The notes below the pieces were generated by a model, which did no database searches, was not told the origin of the DNA, and saw only the letters and a program-made list of their open reading frames with translations. A DNA stretch of 63,412 nucleotides from Kribbella antibiotica (GTDB lineage Bacteria; Actinomycetota; Actinomycetes; Propionibacteriales; Kribbellaceae), in NCBI RefSeq assembly GCF_004349055.1, contig NZ_SMKX01000038.1, positions 1 to 63,412 of the forward strand, written 5' to 3'. The translations under genes and the position numbers were made by a program. Of the stretch, positions 32,512 through 40,849 are shown one piece after another; the stretch's first letter is position 1; the number at the start of each line of letters is the position of its first letter.

Positions 32512-33584
32512 CCCTGCGCCTCCAGCGTGACCAGCGTGCTCAGCAGGCTCAGCAGGCTGTCGAGATCGGCATAACAACCCTGCAGGTGCCGCGAACCCGA
32601 CTCAGCGAACGCCGTCCGTGCGTGCAGCAGCCGGGTGTTGTCGAAGATGACGCAATCGCCGGCCTCGAGCCGGAAGGTGAACAGCAACTCGGGTCGCAGA
32701 ACGATCTCCGCAAAGGCCCGGTACGCCGTGTAGAACGCCTCGGACTGCGCAGTCGTCAGCCGCAGTGCCTGCATCGAGCGGTTGTTGAACCGGATCTCGC
32801 GCACCGCACCAGTGGCGTCGACCTCGATCAACGGCCGATCGGCGCGCAGACTCGCCGTGTCGTCCGACCAGGCAAAGGGCACCGGGATCGACGTCAGGAT
32901 CGCAAAGGACTCAGGGTCCTCACGACGCAGCAGGGCGGCCGCCTGGAAACCGTCGACGAGACCGGACTCGCCACCGTCGACCGCATTGTCGAGACAGTGC
33001 AGCAACTGCAGCGTCGGGACCGGATCGCGGTACGGGTTGTCGGTGTGCGGCGCAATCGCCAGGCCGGTGAAGGCAAGGTTGTTCGGGTTCGCCTCAACAC
33101 GAACGTCGAACAGCCTGCCATAGTTGGTCTCGCGGGGATATCCGAAGGTCTCGGCGATCGCCAGCACGGTCTCCTCGACCACCGGCGTCCCGCGCAGCAA
33201 CGCAAACCCGAGGTCGCGGACGCCGCGCAGAATCCGGGCCCGCGTCGCGACATCATCGCCGTACGACGCCCAGGTCGCGGTAGGCACCAGGTCGGCAACT
33301 TCAGTTGCCGACCACAACCGCTTGGCCCGCTCGGTGCGGCCGTCACCGTGGTCGGCGACCCGCTGAGCGTCCAGCCAGCTCCGGGAGAAGTCCGCCCGGT
33401 GACCGTCCGGAGCGAACGTCACCGACACGGTCTGGTCCGATGTCGTGACGTCGAGCAGCTCCAGGTCAGCGGGTAGATCGGTGATACCGAACAACTTCTG
33501 CCCGTTCCGGGGGTCCTTGCACTGCGCGCACGGGCAGTTGTCGCGCAGCCAGATCGGCGGGAACGGCAGCAGGGCGGTGGACAC
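32508..33584 (-). CDS. tmpA: Fe(II)/2-oxoglutarate dioxygenase, TmpA/gamma-butyrobetaine hydroxylase-like
   Basis: A 358-residue dioxygenase. The N-terminal zinc module LRDNCPCAQCKDPRNGQKLF is that of gamma-butyrobetaine hydroxylases. The TauD-like catalytic domain carries IAPHTDNPYRDPVP (His-x-Asp iron ligands) and LLHARTAF (third His); the RHLQGCYAD segment has the 2-oxoglutarate-binding Arg. In the TmpAB pathway this enzyme hydroxylates the carbon next to phosphorus of 2-trimethylaminoethylphosphonate. GTG start with GAGAGGA nine bases upstream. Located between a GntR regulator and the TmpB-like gene, and divergent from a phosphonate-type ABC transporter, which supports a phosphonate over carnitine role. 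Confidence 0.82.
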   Translation of the reverse strand: MSTALLPFPPIWLRDNCPCAQCKDPRNGQKLFGITDLPADLELLDVTTSDQTVSVTFAPDGHRADFSRSWLDAQRVADHGDGRTERAKRLWSATEVADLVPTATWASYGDDVATRARILRGVRDLGFALLRGTPVVEETVLAIAETFGYPRETNYGRLFDVRVEANPNNLAFTGLAIAPHTDNPYRDPVPTLQLLHCLDNAVDGGESGLVDGFQAAALLRREDPESFAILTSIPVPFAWSDDTASLRADRPLIEVDATGAVREIRFNNRSMQALRLTTAQSEAFYTAYRAFAEIVLRPELLFTFRLEAGDCVIFDNTRLLHARTAFAESGSRHLQGCYADLDSLLSLLSTLVTLEAQG

Positions 33585-33603
33585 GACAGCATCCTCTCGT
33601 CAG

Positions 33604-33623
33604 CAACTTGTCTAGCCAAGTTG
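33604..33623. promoter_or_regulatory. Operator-like inverted repeat upstream of tmpA
   Basis: CAACTTG-N6-CAAGTTG, a perfect seven-base inverted repeat between the GntR and TmpA genes. TTGTCTAGCCAAGTT within it matches TTGTACAGCCAAGTT at 34464-34478 upstream of the transporter at 13 of 15 bases, indicating one regulator acts at both sites. Confidence 0.65.
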
Positions 33624-33653
33624 TAACACGAGAAAATGAACGGAGGCCAAGCG

Positions 33654-34415
33654 TCAGCTGACTTCTGGCCCGGAATGCCAACGGGACAAGGCATTTCGGT
33701 TCACCGAGTTCCGCACCGTGAAGGCAACCTCCTGCCCCAGGTAACGGTCTTCCGACCACTCCAGCGGCACTCCGGACGGATCCGTCGTACGACGGCGCTC
33801 CCGCAGCAGCGGTGCCCGCGACCGGACCGCGAGTAGCCGCGCATCCTCGGCGGTCGCCGGCACGGCGTCGATGGTGTGCTCGGCATCCGCGAAGATCAGC
33901 CCGAGCTCTTCCAGCCGCTCGGTGATCGACCCACTCGGATCGATCCCGACGACGAGCTCGCCGACCGGCTCGGGATAGGCCGTGCGCTCGATCATCACCG
34001 GGCGGCCGTCGAGCATCCGGACCCGCGTGAGGTGGTAAACGTTCGCGCCTTCCGCCAGCGCCAATTGCTCTGCCTCCACCAAGGTCGCCGCGCGATGCTC
34101 CAAGCGGGCAACGCGTCCGCTCGGCTCCTCACCGACCGACCGGGCCCAGCGGGAGAAGCTCACCAAGTCGGCGAAGCTCTGCAACCGCGGCCCGCCCAGC
34201 ACGGTTCGGCGCGCGCCCCGGCGGGACGAAATGACGCCGTCGGCAACCAATGCGGCGAAGGCCTGCCGGATGGTTCCCCGTGAGGCGTCATACTGGTCGG
34301 CGAGCTCACTCTCCGAAGGCAGTCGAGCACCGGGCGCATAGACTCCAGCCCGGATCGCCGCCTTCAGTTCGTCGGCGATCGAGCGGTACAGCGAGGCGTT
34401 GTCGGGGGCGGTCAT
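33654..34415 (-). CDS. GntR/HutC-family regulator, PhnF-like
   Basis: A 253-residue GntR regulator. The DNA-binding part is SLYRSIADELKAAIRAGVYA, then SELADQYDASRGTIRQAFAA. The UTRA domain carries YHLTRVRMLDGRPVMIERTA and VPATAEDARLLAVRSRAPLL. HutC-type regulators such as PhnF control phosphonate uptake and degradation genes. ATG at 34415 matches the family N-terminus. It sits between the two operons that share the TTGT-N2-AGCCAAGTT motif and so is very probably their regulator, with a phosphonate or its metabolite as effector (inferred). Confidence 0.87.
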   Translation of the reverse strand: MTAPDNASLYRSIADELKAAIRAGVYAPGARLPSESELADQYDASRGTIRQAFAALVADGVISSRRGARRTVLGGPRLQSFADLVSFSRWARSVGEEPSGRVARLEHRAATLVEAEQLALAEGANVYHLTRVRMLDGRPVMIERTAYPEPVGELVVGIDPSGSITERLEELGLIFADAEHTIDAVPATAEDARLLAVRSRAPLLRERRRTTDPSGVPLEWSEDRYLGQEVAFTVRNSVNRNALSRWHSGPEVS

Positions 34416-34449
34416 ACCGATCAGGTTAACGATCGGAGCGGCCAAACAT

Positions 34450-34478
34450 GGCTGTACATCTTCTTGTACAGCCAAGTT
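34450..34478. promoter_or_regulatory. Operator region: GGCTGTACA-N6-TGTACAGCC plus shared half-site
   Basis: A perfect nine-base inverted repeat (34450-34473), overlapped by TTGTACAGCCAAGTT (34464-34478), the same sequence element found upstream of the TmpA gene. It lies between the GntR gene and the binding-protein gene, upstream of both. Confidence 0.7.
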
Positions 34479-34569
34479 CAGCTCCGCGTCGCCGAAGCGA
34501 CCGCTTGGTTCCCGACTCTCCGGGAAGGCACGGCGACCGGCCGGGCCGATCTCGTTCGGTGGAGGATCC

Positions 34570-35703
34570 ATGCGTTCACGTCCGACCCTGCTCGTCGCAG
34601 GCGCAATCGCGCTCGCTCTGAGCGCCACTGCCTGCGGAGCGTCCGCCGACGCCGACGCAAAGAAGCCGTCCGCCGCGGCGAGCGCGGCCTCGGCCGAGGC
34701 TGCCGGTGGGATGGACGCGCTGGTGGCGGCCGCGAAAGCCGAGGGCCAGCTCAACGTCATCGCGCTACCCCGCAACTGGGCCAACTACGGCGCCTCGATC
34801 GACAAGTTCAAGGCGAAGTACGGGATCAAGGTCGTCGAGGCGAACCCGGAGGGGTCCAGCCAGGACGAGATCACCGCGGTCAAGCAGCTCAAGGGCCAGG
34901 ACCGCGCTCCCGACGTACTGGACATCGGCGGCGCCTTCGCGATCCAGGCGGCCAAGGACGGCCTGCTCGCGCCGTACAAGGTGGCGACCTGGGCCGATAT
35001 CCCGGACGGCCAGAAGGAGAGCGACGGCAAGTACGTCCAGGACTACGGCGGCCTGATCTCGATCGGGTACGACGCGGCCAAGGTGAGCCCGGCGCCGACG
35101 TCGTTCGCCGATCTGACCAAGCCGGAGTACAAGGGCAAGGTCGCTCTGAACGGCGACCCGAACAAGGCGGGCGCGGCCTTCGCCGGCGTCCAGGCCGCGT
35201 CGCTGGCCGCCGGTGGCAGCCTCGATGACATTGCCCCCGGCATCGAGTTCTTCGGCAAGCTGAAGAAATCCGGCAACTTCCTGCCGGTCGCCGCCAGCCC
35301 GGCCACCATCCAGTCCGGCCAGACGCCGATCGTGATCGACTGGGACTACACGAACCTGTCGGCCGCGAACGAGCTCAAGGGCAAGGTCGACTGGAAGATC
35401 GCGTTGCCGTCGGACAGCAAGTACGCGACCTACTACAACCAGGCCATCAACGCGAACGCCCCGCACCCGGCGGCGGCCCGCCTGTGGCAGGAGTGGCTGT
35501 TCTCCGACGAGGGCCAGAATCTGTTCCTGCAGGGCTCGGCCCGTCCGGTCCGGCTCGACGCGATGACCAAGGCCGGCACGATCGACAAGACCGCCGCGGC
35601 CGCACTGCCGAAGGTCGAGGGCACCGTCGAGTTCCCGACCCAGGAGCAGGTCGACAAGGCCAAGACCACGCTGACCCAGAACTGGGCCAAGTCCGTTGGC
35701 TGA
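34570..35703 (+). CDS. ABC transporter substrate-binding lipoprotein, 2-aminoethylphosphonate (PhnS)/iron(III)-type family
   Basis: A 377-residue extracellular binding protein of the PotD/FbpA-like class. The signal peptide ends ALSATACGAS (lipobox Cys near residue 23), then an Ala-rich spacer. The mature domain has NVIALPRNWANYGASIDKF, YGIKVVEANPEGSSQDEI, YGGLISIGYDAAKVSP and QTPIVIDWDYTNL. Such proteins bind oxyanions or metals; the adjacent TmpAB genes point to aminoethyl- or trimethylaminoethyl-phosphonate. ATG chosen because GGAGGA is four bases upstream. First gene of a four-gene ABC operon. Confidence 0.87.
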   Translation: MRSRPTLLVAGAIALALSATACGASADADAKKPSAAASAASAEAAGGMDALVAAAKAEGQLNVIALPRNWANYGASIDKFKAKYGIKVVEANPEGSSQDEITAVKQLKGQDRAPDVLDIGGAFAIQAAKDGLLAPYKVATWADIPDGQKESDGKYVQDYGGLISIGYDAAKVSPAPTSFADLTKPEYKGKVALNGDPNKAGAAFAGVQAASLAAGGSLDDIAPGIEFFGKLKKSGNFLPVAASPATIQSGQTPIVIDWDYTNLSAANELKGKVDWKIALPSDSKYATYYNQAINANAPHPAAARLWQEWLFSDEGQNLFLQGSARPVRLDAMTKAGTIDKTAAAALPKVEGTVEFPTQEQVDKAKTTLTQNWAKSVG

Positions 35704-36547
35704 CCGGCGGCGCTGGGCCGACCTGGCCGGGCTGTCGCCGTTCCTCCTGTACGTCGCGATCTTCCTGGGCGCACCGACCGTCGTACTGGCGGTTGGTGCG
35801 TTCCGGGGACCTGACGGCTGGACGCTGGAGAACCTGCACGCCGCATTCACCGGCGTGTACGGCGATGCGTTCGTGGTCAGCACCGAGTTGTCCCTGATCA
35901 GTGCGGTCATCTCGGCGGTCGTCGGGCTCGCGGTGGCGTTCGTGATCGCGGCGGCACCCGAGGAGGGTCCACTGCGACAGGTCGTGTCGACGGCGTCCGG
36001 CGTACTGGCGAACTTTGGTGGCGTACCGCTTGCGTTCGCGTTCATCGCGGCGTTCGGGCCGGTCGGCATGGTGACTCGCTGGCTGAGCACCAACGGTGTC
36101 GACATCAGTAGCTTCAGCCTGCACCTGTTCGATCTGAGCGGGCTGGTTGTCGTCTACCTGTACTTCCAGATTCCCCTGATGGTGCTGGTGATTCTGCCTG
36201 CGCTGGAAGGCCTGCGGCCGCAGTGGGTCGAGGCGGCTCGCAGCCTCGGTTCGAGCCGCTGGCAGTACTGGCGACTGGTAGGTGGACCGCTACTCTTCCC
36301 GCCGTTCGCCGGTGCGCTGCTGCTGCTCTTCGCCAACAGCTTCGCTTCTTATGCGACGGCCGCGGCGCTGACCAGCGGGTCGATTCCGCTGGTCCCGATC
36401 CAGATCGGTCAGGTCATGTCCGGGAACGTCGCTGCCGGCCAGGAGAACGTCGGTAAGGCGCTCGGCCTCGGCGCGATCGTCCTGGTCGCGCTGGCGATGG
36501 GCGGCTACGGCTGGGCTCAGCGCAAGACCACGAGGTGGCTGCGATGA
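35696..36547 (+). CDS. ABC transporter permease (PhnU-like)
   Basis: A 283-residue permease with six membrane helices and the cytoplasmic EAA loop LEGLRPQWVEAARSLGSSRW, which docks to the ATPase. The start is a TTG overlapping the stop of the binding-protein gene by eight bases; no ATG or GTG nearby would give the full first helix, so the rare start is accepted. With the second permease gene it forms a heterodimeric channel for the phosphonate-type substrate. Confidence 0.88.
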   Translation: MADRRRWADLAGLSPFLLYVAIFLGAPTVVLAVGAFRGPDGWTLENLHAAFTGVYGDAFVVSTELSLISAVISAVVGLAVAFVIAAAPEEGPLRQVVSTASGVLANFGGVPLAFAFIAAFGPVGMVTRWLSTNGVDISSFSLHLFDLSGLVVVYLYFQIPLMVLVILPALEGLRPQWVEAARSLGSSRWQYWRLVGGPLLFPPFAGALLLLFANSFASYATAAALTSGSIPLVPIQIGQVMSGNVAAGQENVGKALGLGAIVLVALAMGGYGWAQRKTTRWLR

Positions 36548-37320
36548 CGCGCCGCAAGGTCTTCGGCGGAGTCTTCCTGGCGCTGGTCGGGCTGTACTTC
36601 CTGCTGCCGCTGGCCGCCGCGATCGAGTTCAGCCTGCGTGATGTCGGGGACACCCACAGCCTCGAGGTGTGGAAGACGCTCTTCCAGCAGGACGGTTTCG
36701 TCACCAACCTGCTGACCTCGCTGAAGCTTGCCCTCGGCACCGTTGCGCTGACGCTGCTGATCATGGTCCCGACGGTGACCCTGATCCATCTCCGGATGCC
36801 GCAGTTCCGCCGGACGATGGAGGCGATCTGCGTGCTTCCGCTCGCGATTCCCGCCGTCGTACTGGCCAACGGCGTGTTTGTTGCGTTCCAGGGTGCACCG
36901 CCGTGGCTGAACGGTACGCCGGTCATCCTCTGCCTGGAGTACGTCGTACTGAGTCTGCCGTTCACGTATCGCGCCCTCGATGCGGGGCTGTCGGCCATCC
37001 CCGTGGTCGCCCTGGTCGAGGCCTCCCGGACGCTGGGCGGCGGCTGGGCAACCGCGCTGCTGCGGGTCGTCGTACCGAACCTGCGCACCGCGATCCTGAA
37101 CGTCTCGATTCTGGCGGCCGCGCTCGCCCTCGGCGAGTTCACGCTCGCCAGTCTGCTCCTGATGGACACCCTGCCGGTCTGGACGGTCTCGGCCGGTCAG
37201 TCGAACGGCGCGGTCGCGACCGCCGCCTCGATGCTGATCCTGATCGTGTCCTGGGTGCTGCTCCTCGTGATGTCGGTGCTCAGCCGCCGTCGCTCCCGAA
37301 CTCCGCGGAGGTCCCGATGA
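36544..37320 (+). CDS. ABC transporter permease (PhnV-like)
   Basis: A 258-residue permease with six helices. The EAA-like loop is SAIPVVALVEASRTLGGGWA. It overlaps the first permease gene (ATGA) and the ATPase gene (ATGA), so all three proteins are made in step. Second half of the channel of the phosphonate-type transporter. Helix pattern and length match the PhnV/PotC group. Confidence 0.88.
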   Translation: MTRRKVFGGVFLALVGLYFLLPLAAAIEFSLRDVGDTHSLEVWKTLFQQDGFVTNLLTSLKLALGTVALTLLIMVPTVTLIHLRMPQFRRTMEAICVLPLAIPAVVLANGVFVAFQGAPPWLNGTPVILCLEYVVLSLPFTYRALDAGLSAIPVVALVEASRTLGGGWATALLRVVVPNLRTAILNVSILAAALALGEFTLASLLLMDTLPVWTVSAGQSNGAVATAASMLILIVSWVLLLVMSVLSRRRSRTPRRSR

Positions 37321-38369
37321 CTGTGTTAATTAATGAGAAGGCTGCAAGTATCAGTCTGACCGGGATCACCCGCAGCTACGGCGCCGTCCGGGCCGTCGAC
37401 GGGCTCGATCTCGAGATCGCGTCTGGCGAGCTGATCAGCCTGCTCGGACCATCTGGCTGCGGCAAGACAACTGCGCTCCGGATCATCGCCGGTCTCGAGC
37501 AGACCGACAGCGGCACGGTCGTTGTCGGCGGCAAGGACATCACCCGGACGCCGGCCAACAAGCGTGACATGAGCATGGTGTTCCAGTCCTACAGTCTGTT
37601 CCCGCATCTGAGCGCGGCCGACAACGTCGCGTTCGGACTGCGGCTGCGCGGCGTCAAACCCGCCGTACGGCGTCGTCGCGCCATCGAACTGCTGGAGTTG
37701 GTGTCGCTCGATCACCATGCGGATCGGTATCCGTCCGAGCTGTCCGGCGGCCAGCAGCAACGCGTGGCGCTCGCCCGCGCCTTGGCCGTGGAGCCCAAGG
37801 TGCTGCTGCTCGACGAACCACTGTCCGCACTGGACGCCAAGGTCCGCATCCAGCTCCGCGACGAGATCCGCACCCTGCAACGCCGCCTCGGCATCACCAC
37901 GGTCTTCGTCACCCACGACCAAGAGGAGGCGCTGAGCATGTCCGACCGGATCGCGGTGATGAGCAACGGCCGCCTCGAACAATGTGGCTCACCGGCCGAG
38001 ATCTACTCCCGCCCGGCGACCCCGTTCGTTGCTGAGTTCATCGGCTCGATGAACCACGTCCCCGGGATCGCCGACGGCGCCACGGTCACCGTGAGCGGCA
38101 GCCGGCTCCCGCTGAGCGTGCCCGGTTCGGGTGCCGTCACGGTTCTGATCCGCCCCGAGGCCGTTCGGCTGACCGACGATCCCAACGGGAATACGACCAT
38201 CACCACGATCAGCTTCCGCGGTCCGGTCACTCGAGTTATAGGACGGCTGGACGACGGCACCCCCATCACAGCCGATCTCCCCAGCGTGCAGGCGGCCTCC
38301 TTTGCTGAAGGTGGCCGCGTCCACGTCACGTACGCCGAGGAGCCGGTCCTCACCAAGGCCGCTGACTAG
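37317..38369 (+). CDS. ABC transporter ATP-binding protein (PhnT/PotA-like)
   Basis: A 350-residue ATPase. Walker A is LLGPSGCGKTTA, signature LSGGQQQRVALARAL, Walker B VLLLDEPLSAL, and the H-loop VFVTHDQEEA. After residue 240 comes a TOBE-type regulatory domain (VTVLIRPEAVRLTDD), as in PotA and FbpC. The frame is open far upstream inside the second permease gene, but the ATG overlapping its stop is the real start. The fourth codon is TTA, rare in such genomes. It energises the phosphonate-type importer. Confidence 0.9.
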   Translation: MTVLINEKAASISLTGITRSYGAVRAVDGLDLEIASGELISLLGPSGCGKTTALRIIAGLEQTDSGTVVVGGKDITRTPANKRDMSMVFQSYSLFPHLSAADNVAFGLRLRGVKPAVRRRRAIELLELVSLDHHADRYPSELSGGQQQRVALARALAVEPKVLLLDEPLSALDAKVRIQLRDEIRTLQRRLGITTVFVTHDQEEALSMSDRIAVMSNGRLEQCGSPAEIYSRPATPFVAEFIGSMNHVPGIADGATVTVSGSRLPLSVPGSGAVTVLIRPEAVRLTDDPNGNTTITTISFRGPVTRVIGRLDDGTPITADLPSVQAASFAEGGRVHVTYAEEPVLTKAAD

Positions 38370-38459
38370 CCTCAGCGTCAGCCGCGTATACACGGTTTCG
38401 ATCTCGGTTCTGGTGTGATGTTTCCCCTTGTGGATAAGGAATGTGAGGCTTCGGTCGAT

Positions 38460-38501
38460 TTGATCTGCTGTTTGTGATTGCTTACAGTAGAACGCATGTT
38501 C
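38460..38501 (+). promoter_or_regulatory. Leaderless promoter with overlapping LexA (SOS) box
   Basis: TTGATC (38460-38465) and TACAGT (38483-38488) are 17 bases apart, and the ATG at 38496 lies seven bases after the -10. GAACGCATGTTC (38490-38501) is an exact GAAC-N4-GTTC LexA core with GTTCGA on the right, spanning the start codon. A bound LexA would block this promoter, predicting DNA-damage induction. Confidence 0.75.
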
Positions 38502-40259
38502 GATGATGATCTGACCTCGCTCTCGACGACCGACTTGCTGGAGTCGTCCGTCGAGCAGCGCGCGTCGGCCAACCGGGCCGAGGTGCGTGCCCTCGAACAT
38601 GCCCAGGTCTATGCGGACCGTTTCCATCCCGACGCCTGCACTCCACGGCCCGGGCTACGTTCCATCGAAGGCCGTGAAGGCACGGTGGTTCTGGGCGGTG
38701 AGGGTTGCCCGCCGATGGCTGAGTTCGCGATTGCCGAGTATGCGGTCGTGCACGGCGTCTCGCACCAGACCGGAGCCAAGATGATCGGTGACGCGTTGGC
38801 GTTGCGGCACCGGTTCCCGCTCACCTGGGCGCGTGTTTTGTCCGGTGAGGCGACGCCGTGGAAGGCGTGCCGGCTTGTGCGTGATTGTGTGGACCTGTCC
38901 GCGGAGGCTGCCGCGTACGTCGATGGCAAGGTTGCGACGCTGATCGACACGATCACCCCGTACCGGCTGGACAAGATCGTCAAGGCAGCCAAGATGTATG
39001 CCGATCCCGAAGGCGCTCGCGCCGAAGCGGCCGCGAAGGTCCGCGAGCGTGGTGTGTTCATCGGCCGCTCCGACGAGCACGGAACCAAGACCATTTACAT
39101 CCGTACGTCGTGTGGTGCCGCAAGCCGGTTCAACGCCACGATCGGCGCGCTGGGGGATGCACAGCAGGTCTTCGGCGACACCCGCCCAGTTCAGGAGCGT
39201 CGCGCTGATGCGATCGGCATCATCGCCGACCCGGTGTTCGCCCAAGAACTCCTGGACCAGGCCCGCAGTCATCCCCAGATGTCCACTCCGCCCACCACCA
39301 CCGACGACACCAAGCCAGACGTGCCGGCGCCGCCGACGTCCCCACCGGGCACTACCGTCCCGGGCGCTGCAGCCGCGGGGGCCACCCCGGACACGACTGC
39401 TCCGGGTTCTGCGGTGGAGGAGTGGGATGGGGGCTGTGGTGTTGAAGAGCCTGGGGTCGATGACGAGGCAGACCGCGATGCACCGCACCCGGGCAGCAGT
39501 AACCTGCCCGATCCTCTCGACCACCCTGACCGTCGCGGAACCCGGCTAGGCGAGCCGTTCGACCCTGCCACCTGCCGTCAACCCGACGACGGCCACGCCA
39601 TGGACCCGGAAGCACAACACGCACTCGCCAGACGGCTGGCGCAGATCAAACAAGCTGCCTATGCCCGCCTCGCCACCGCCACCGGTGCGACGGCGGCGGG
39701 CAACGCGGCACGCCCACGTTCCTCAGGTGCAGCTGCACGCCCGGGTAAGACCGAGATCTACGTCCACCTGACCGACCACACCCTCGCCGCAGGCGCTGGT
39801 GCTGGTAGCGGTGATGGTGTGGTGCGGGTCGAAGGAATCGGGCCGCTGCTCACCAGCCAACTCGCCGAACTGATCGGCTACGGCCCCTACACCGTCAAGC
39901 CAGTCATCGACCTCAACGACGCCATCTCGGTCAACTGCTACGAGGCCACCGACCGCATCCGCGAACGCATCAAACTCACCCACCCCGTCGAACTCTTCCC
40001 ATACGGGACTCGTGAAACCAGCAGAACCATCGACCTAGACCACATCGACCCCTACGACCCCCTCGGTCCACCGGGTCAGACGAGCACGTCAAATCTCGCG
40101 CCGTTGAGCCGCTTCGGTCACCGGGTGAAGACCCATGCGCGCGGATGGACTGCGCGCCGGATCGACCAGAAGACCCTCGAATGGAGGACACCCCATGGAT
40201 TCGTCTTCCACGTCGGCCCCACCGGCACCCGCCGCATCATCACCGAACCCCAGGACTAG
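38496..40259 (+). CDS. DUF222 / HNH-endonuclease domain protein (13E12 repeat family)
   Basis: A 587-residue protein. DUF222 covers about residues 1-250 (ADRFHPDACTPRPGL, EYAVVHGVSHQTGAKMIGDA, KVATLIDTITPYRLDKIVKA). A Pro/Thr/Gly-rich low-complexity linker occupies about 265-370. A C-terminal HNH module follows: RTIDLDHIDPYDPLG and TSNLAPLSRFGHRVKTH. This is the layout of the mycobacterial 13E12 family, often present in many copies and damage-inducible. Start taken at the ATG inside the LexA box because the -10 predicts a leaderless transcript. Activity in DNA repair or mobility is not established. Confidence 0.85.
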   Translation: MFDDDLTSLSTTDLLESSVEQRASANRAEVRALEHAQVYADRFHPDACTPRPGLRSIEGREGTVVLGGEGCPPMAEFAIAEYAVVHGVSHQTGAKMIGDALALRHRFPLTWARVLSGEATPWKACRLVRDCVDLSAEAAAYVDGKVATLIDTITPYRLDKIVKAAKMYADPEGARAEAAAKVRERGVFIGRSDEHGTKTIYIRTSCGAASRFNATIGALGDAQQVFGDTRPVQERRADAIGIIADPVFAQELLDQARSHPQMSTPPTTTDDTKPDVPAPPTSPPGTTVPGAAAAGATPDTTAPGSAVEEWDGGCGVEEPGVDDEADRDAPHPGSSNLPDPLDHPDRRGTRLGEPFDPATCRQPDDGHAMDPEAQHALARRLAQIKQAAYARLATATGATAAGNAARPRSSGAAARPGKTEIYVHLTDHTLAAGAGAGSGDGVVRVEGIGPLLTSQLAELIGYGPYTVKPVIDLNDAISVNCYEATDRIRERIKLTHPVELFPYGTRETSRTIDLDHIDPYDPLGPPGQTSTSNLAPLSRFGHRVKTHARGWTARRIDQKTLEWRTPHGFVFHVGPTGTRRIITEPQD

Positions 40260-40287
40260 CCGGCCCGGAGTTCCGTTCGAGGGTGGC

Positions 40288-40848
40288 CTACTCCGGCGGG
40301 ATCGTCTCGTGGGTGACCGGGCTGGGGATACCGCGGCGGAAGGGCCGGGGGACATAGGTTGCCGGCTTGTCCGACGGCAGGAGCGGGAGGTCGAACGAGG
40401 TGGTGTTGGGGTCCAGGTAGGCGGCGACGTCGGTGGCTTGCGCCGTACGGCGGCGTTCGAGGAGATATCCGTCTTCGTCCGAGGCGGAGTCGGTCCAGGT
40501 GAGCTGGATCTCCTTGGCGCCTGGACGGGCGGTCGCGGGCCGGCCCTCGGGTGCGGTCAACGGCGTGACGCGGTAATAGAAGGTTGCCTCAGGCATCAAG
40601 TCGGGGTGCTCGAACTCATGCTTGTCCGGAGGCAGGAAACCCAGGATCGTGTACTCGCCGTTCGGCTCGGTCGCGTATTCGACCATCAAGTAGGCGGCGT
40701 CGACGGGCGCGCCCGACCACCGCAGGGTCACGTCATCCGTGACGAGGCTGGCGGTGAGCTGGAACGTCTGGTGCACCGGAGGCTGGTCGGCGGGGGCGCA
40801 GCCGACCAGCGTCAGGAGGGCGCACAGGACGGCGCCGACGACCTTCAT
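40288..40848 (-). CDS. Secreted lipoprotein with fibronectin type III-like repeats
   Basis: A 186-residue lipoprotein. The signal peptide ends in LTLVGCAP with Cys17 as anchor. The mature part has two beta-sandwich-like repeats: VTLRWSGAPVDAAYLMVEYA and IQLTWTDSASDEDGYLLERR, each with the Leu-x-Trp pattern of fibronectin type III domains. It lies one base after the secreted jelly-roll gene in the same direction, so the two are probably expressed together. Binding partner unknown. Confidence 0.7.
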   Translation of the reverse strand: MKVVGAVLCALLTLVGCAPADQPPVHQTFQLTASLVTDDVTLRWSGAPVDAAYLMVEYATEPNGEYTILGFLPPDKHEFEHPDLMPEATFYYRVTPLTAPEGRPATARPGAKEIQLTWTDSASDEDGYLLERRRTAQATDVAAYLDPNTTSFDLPLLPSDKPATYVPRPFRRGIPSPVTHETIPPE

Positions 40849-40849
40849 T

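Noticed and set aside
34399..34569. Extended N-terminus of the phosphonate-binding lipoprotein
   Set aside because: The upstream part of the frame lies in the operator region and would bury the signal peptide; the ATG at 34570 has a strong SD.
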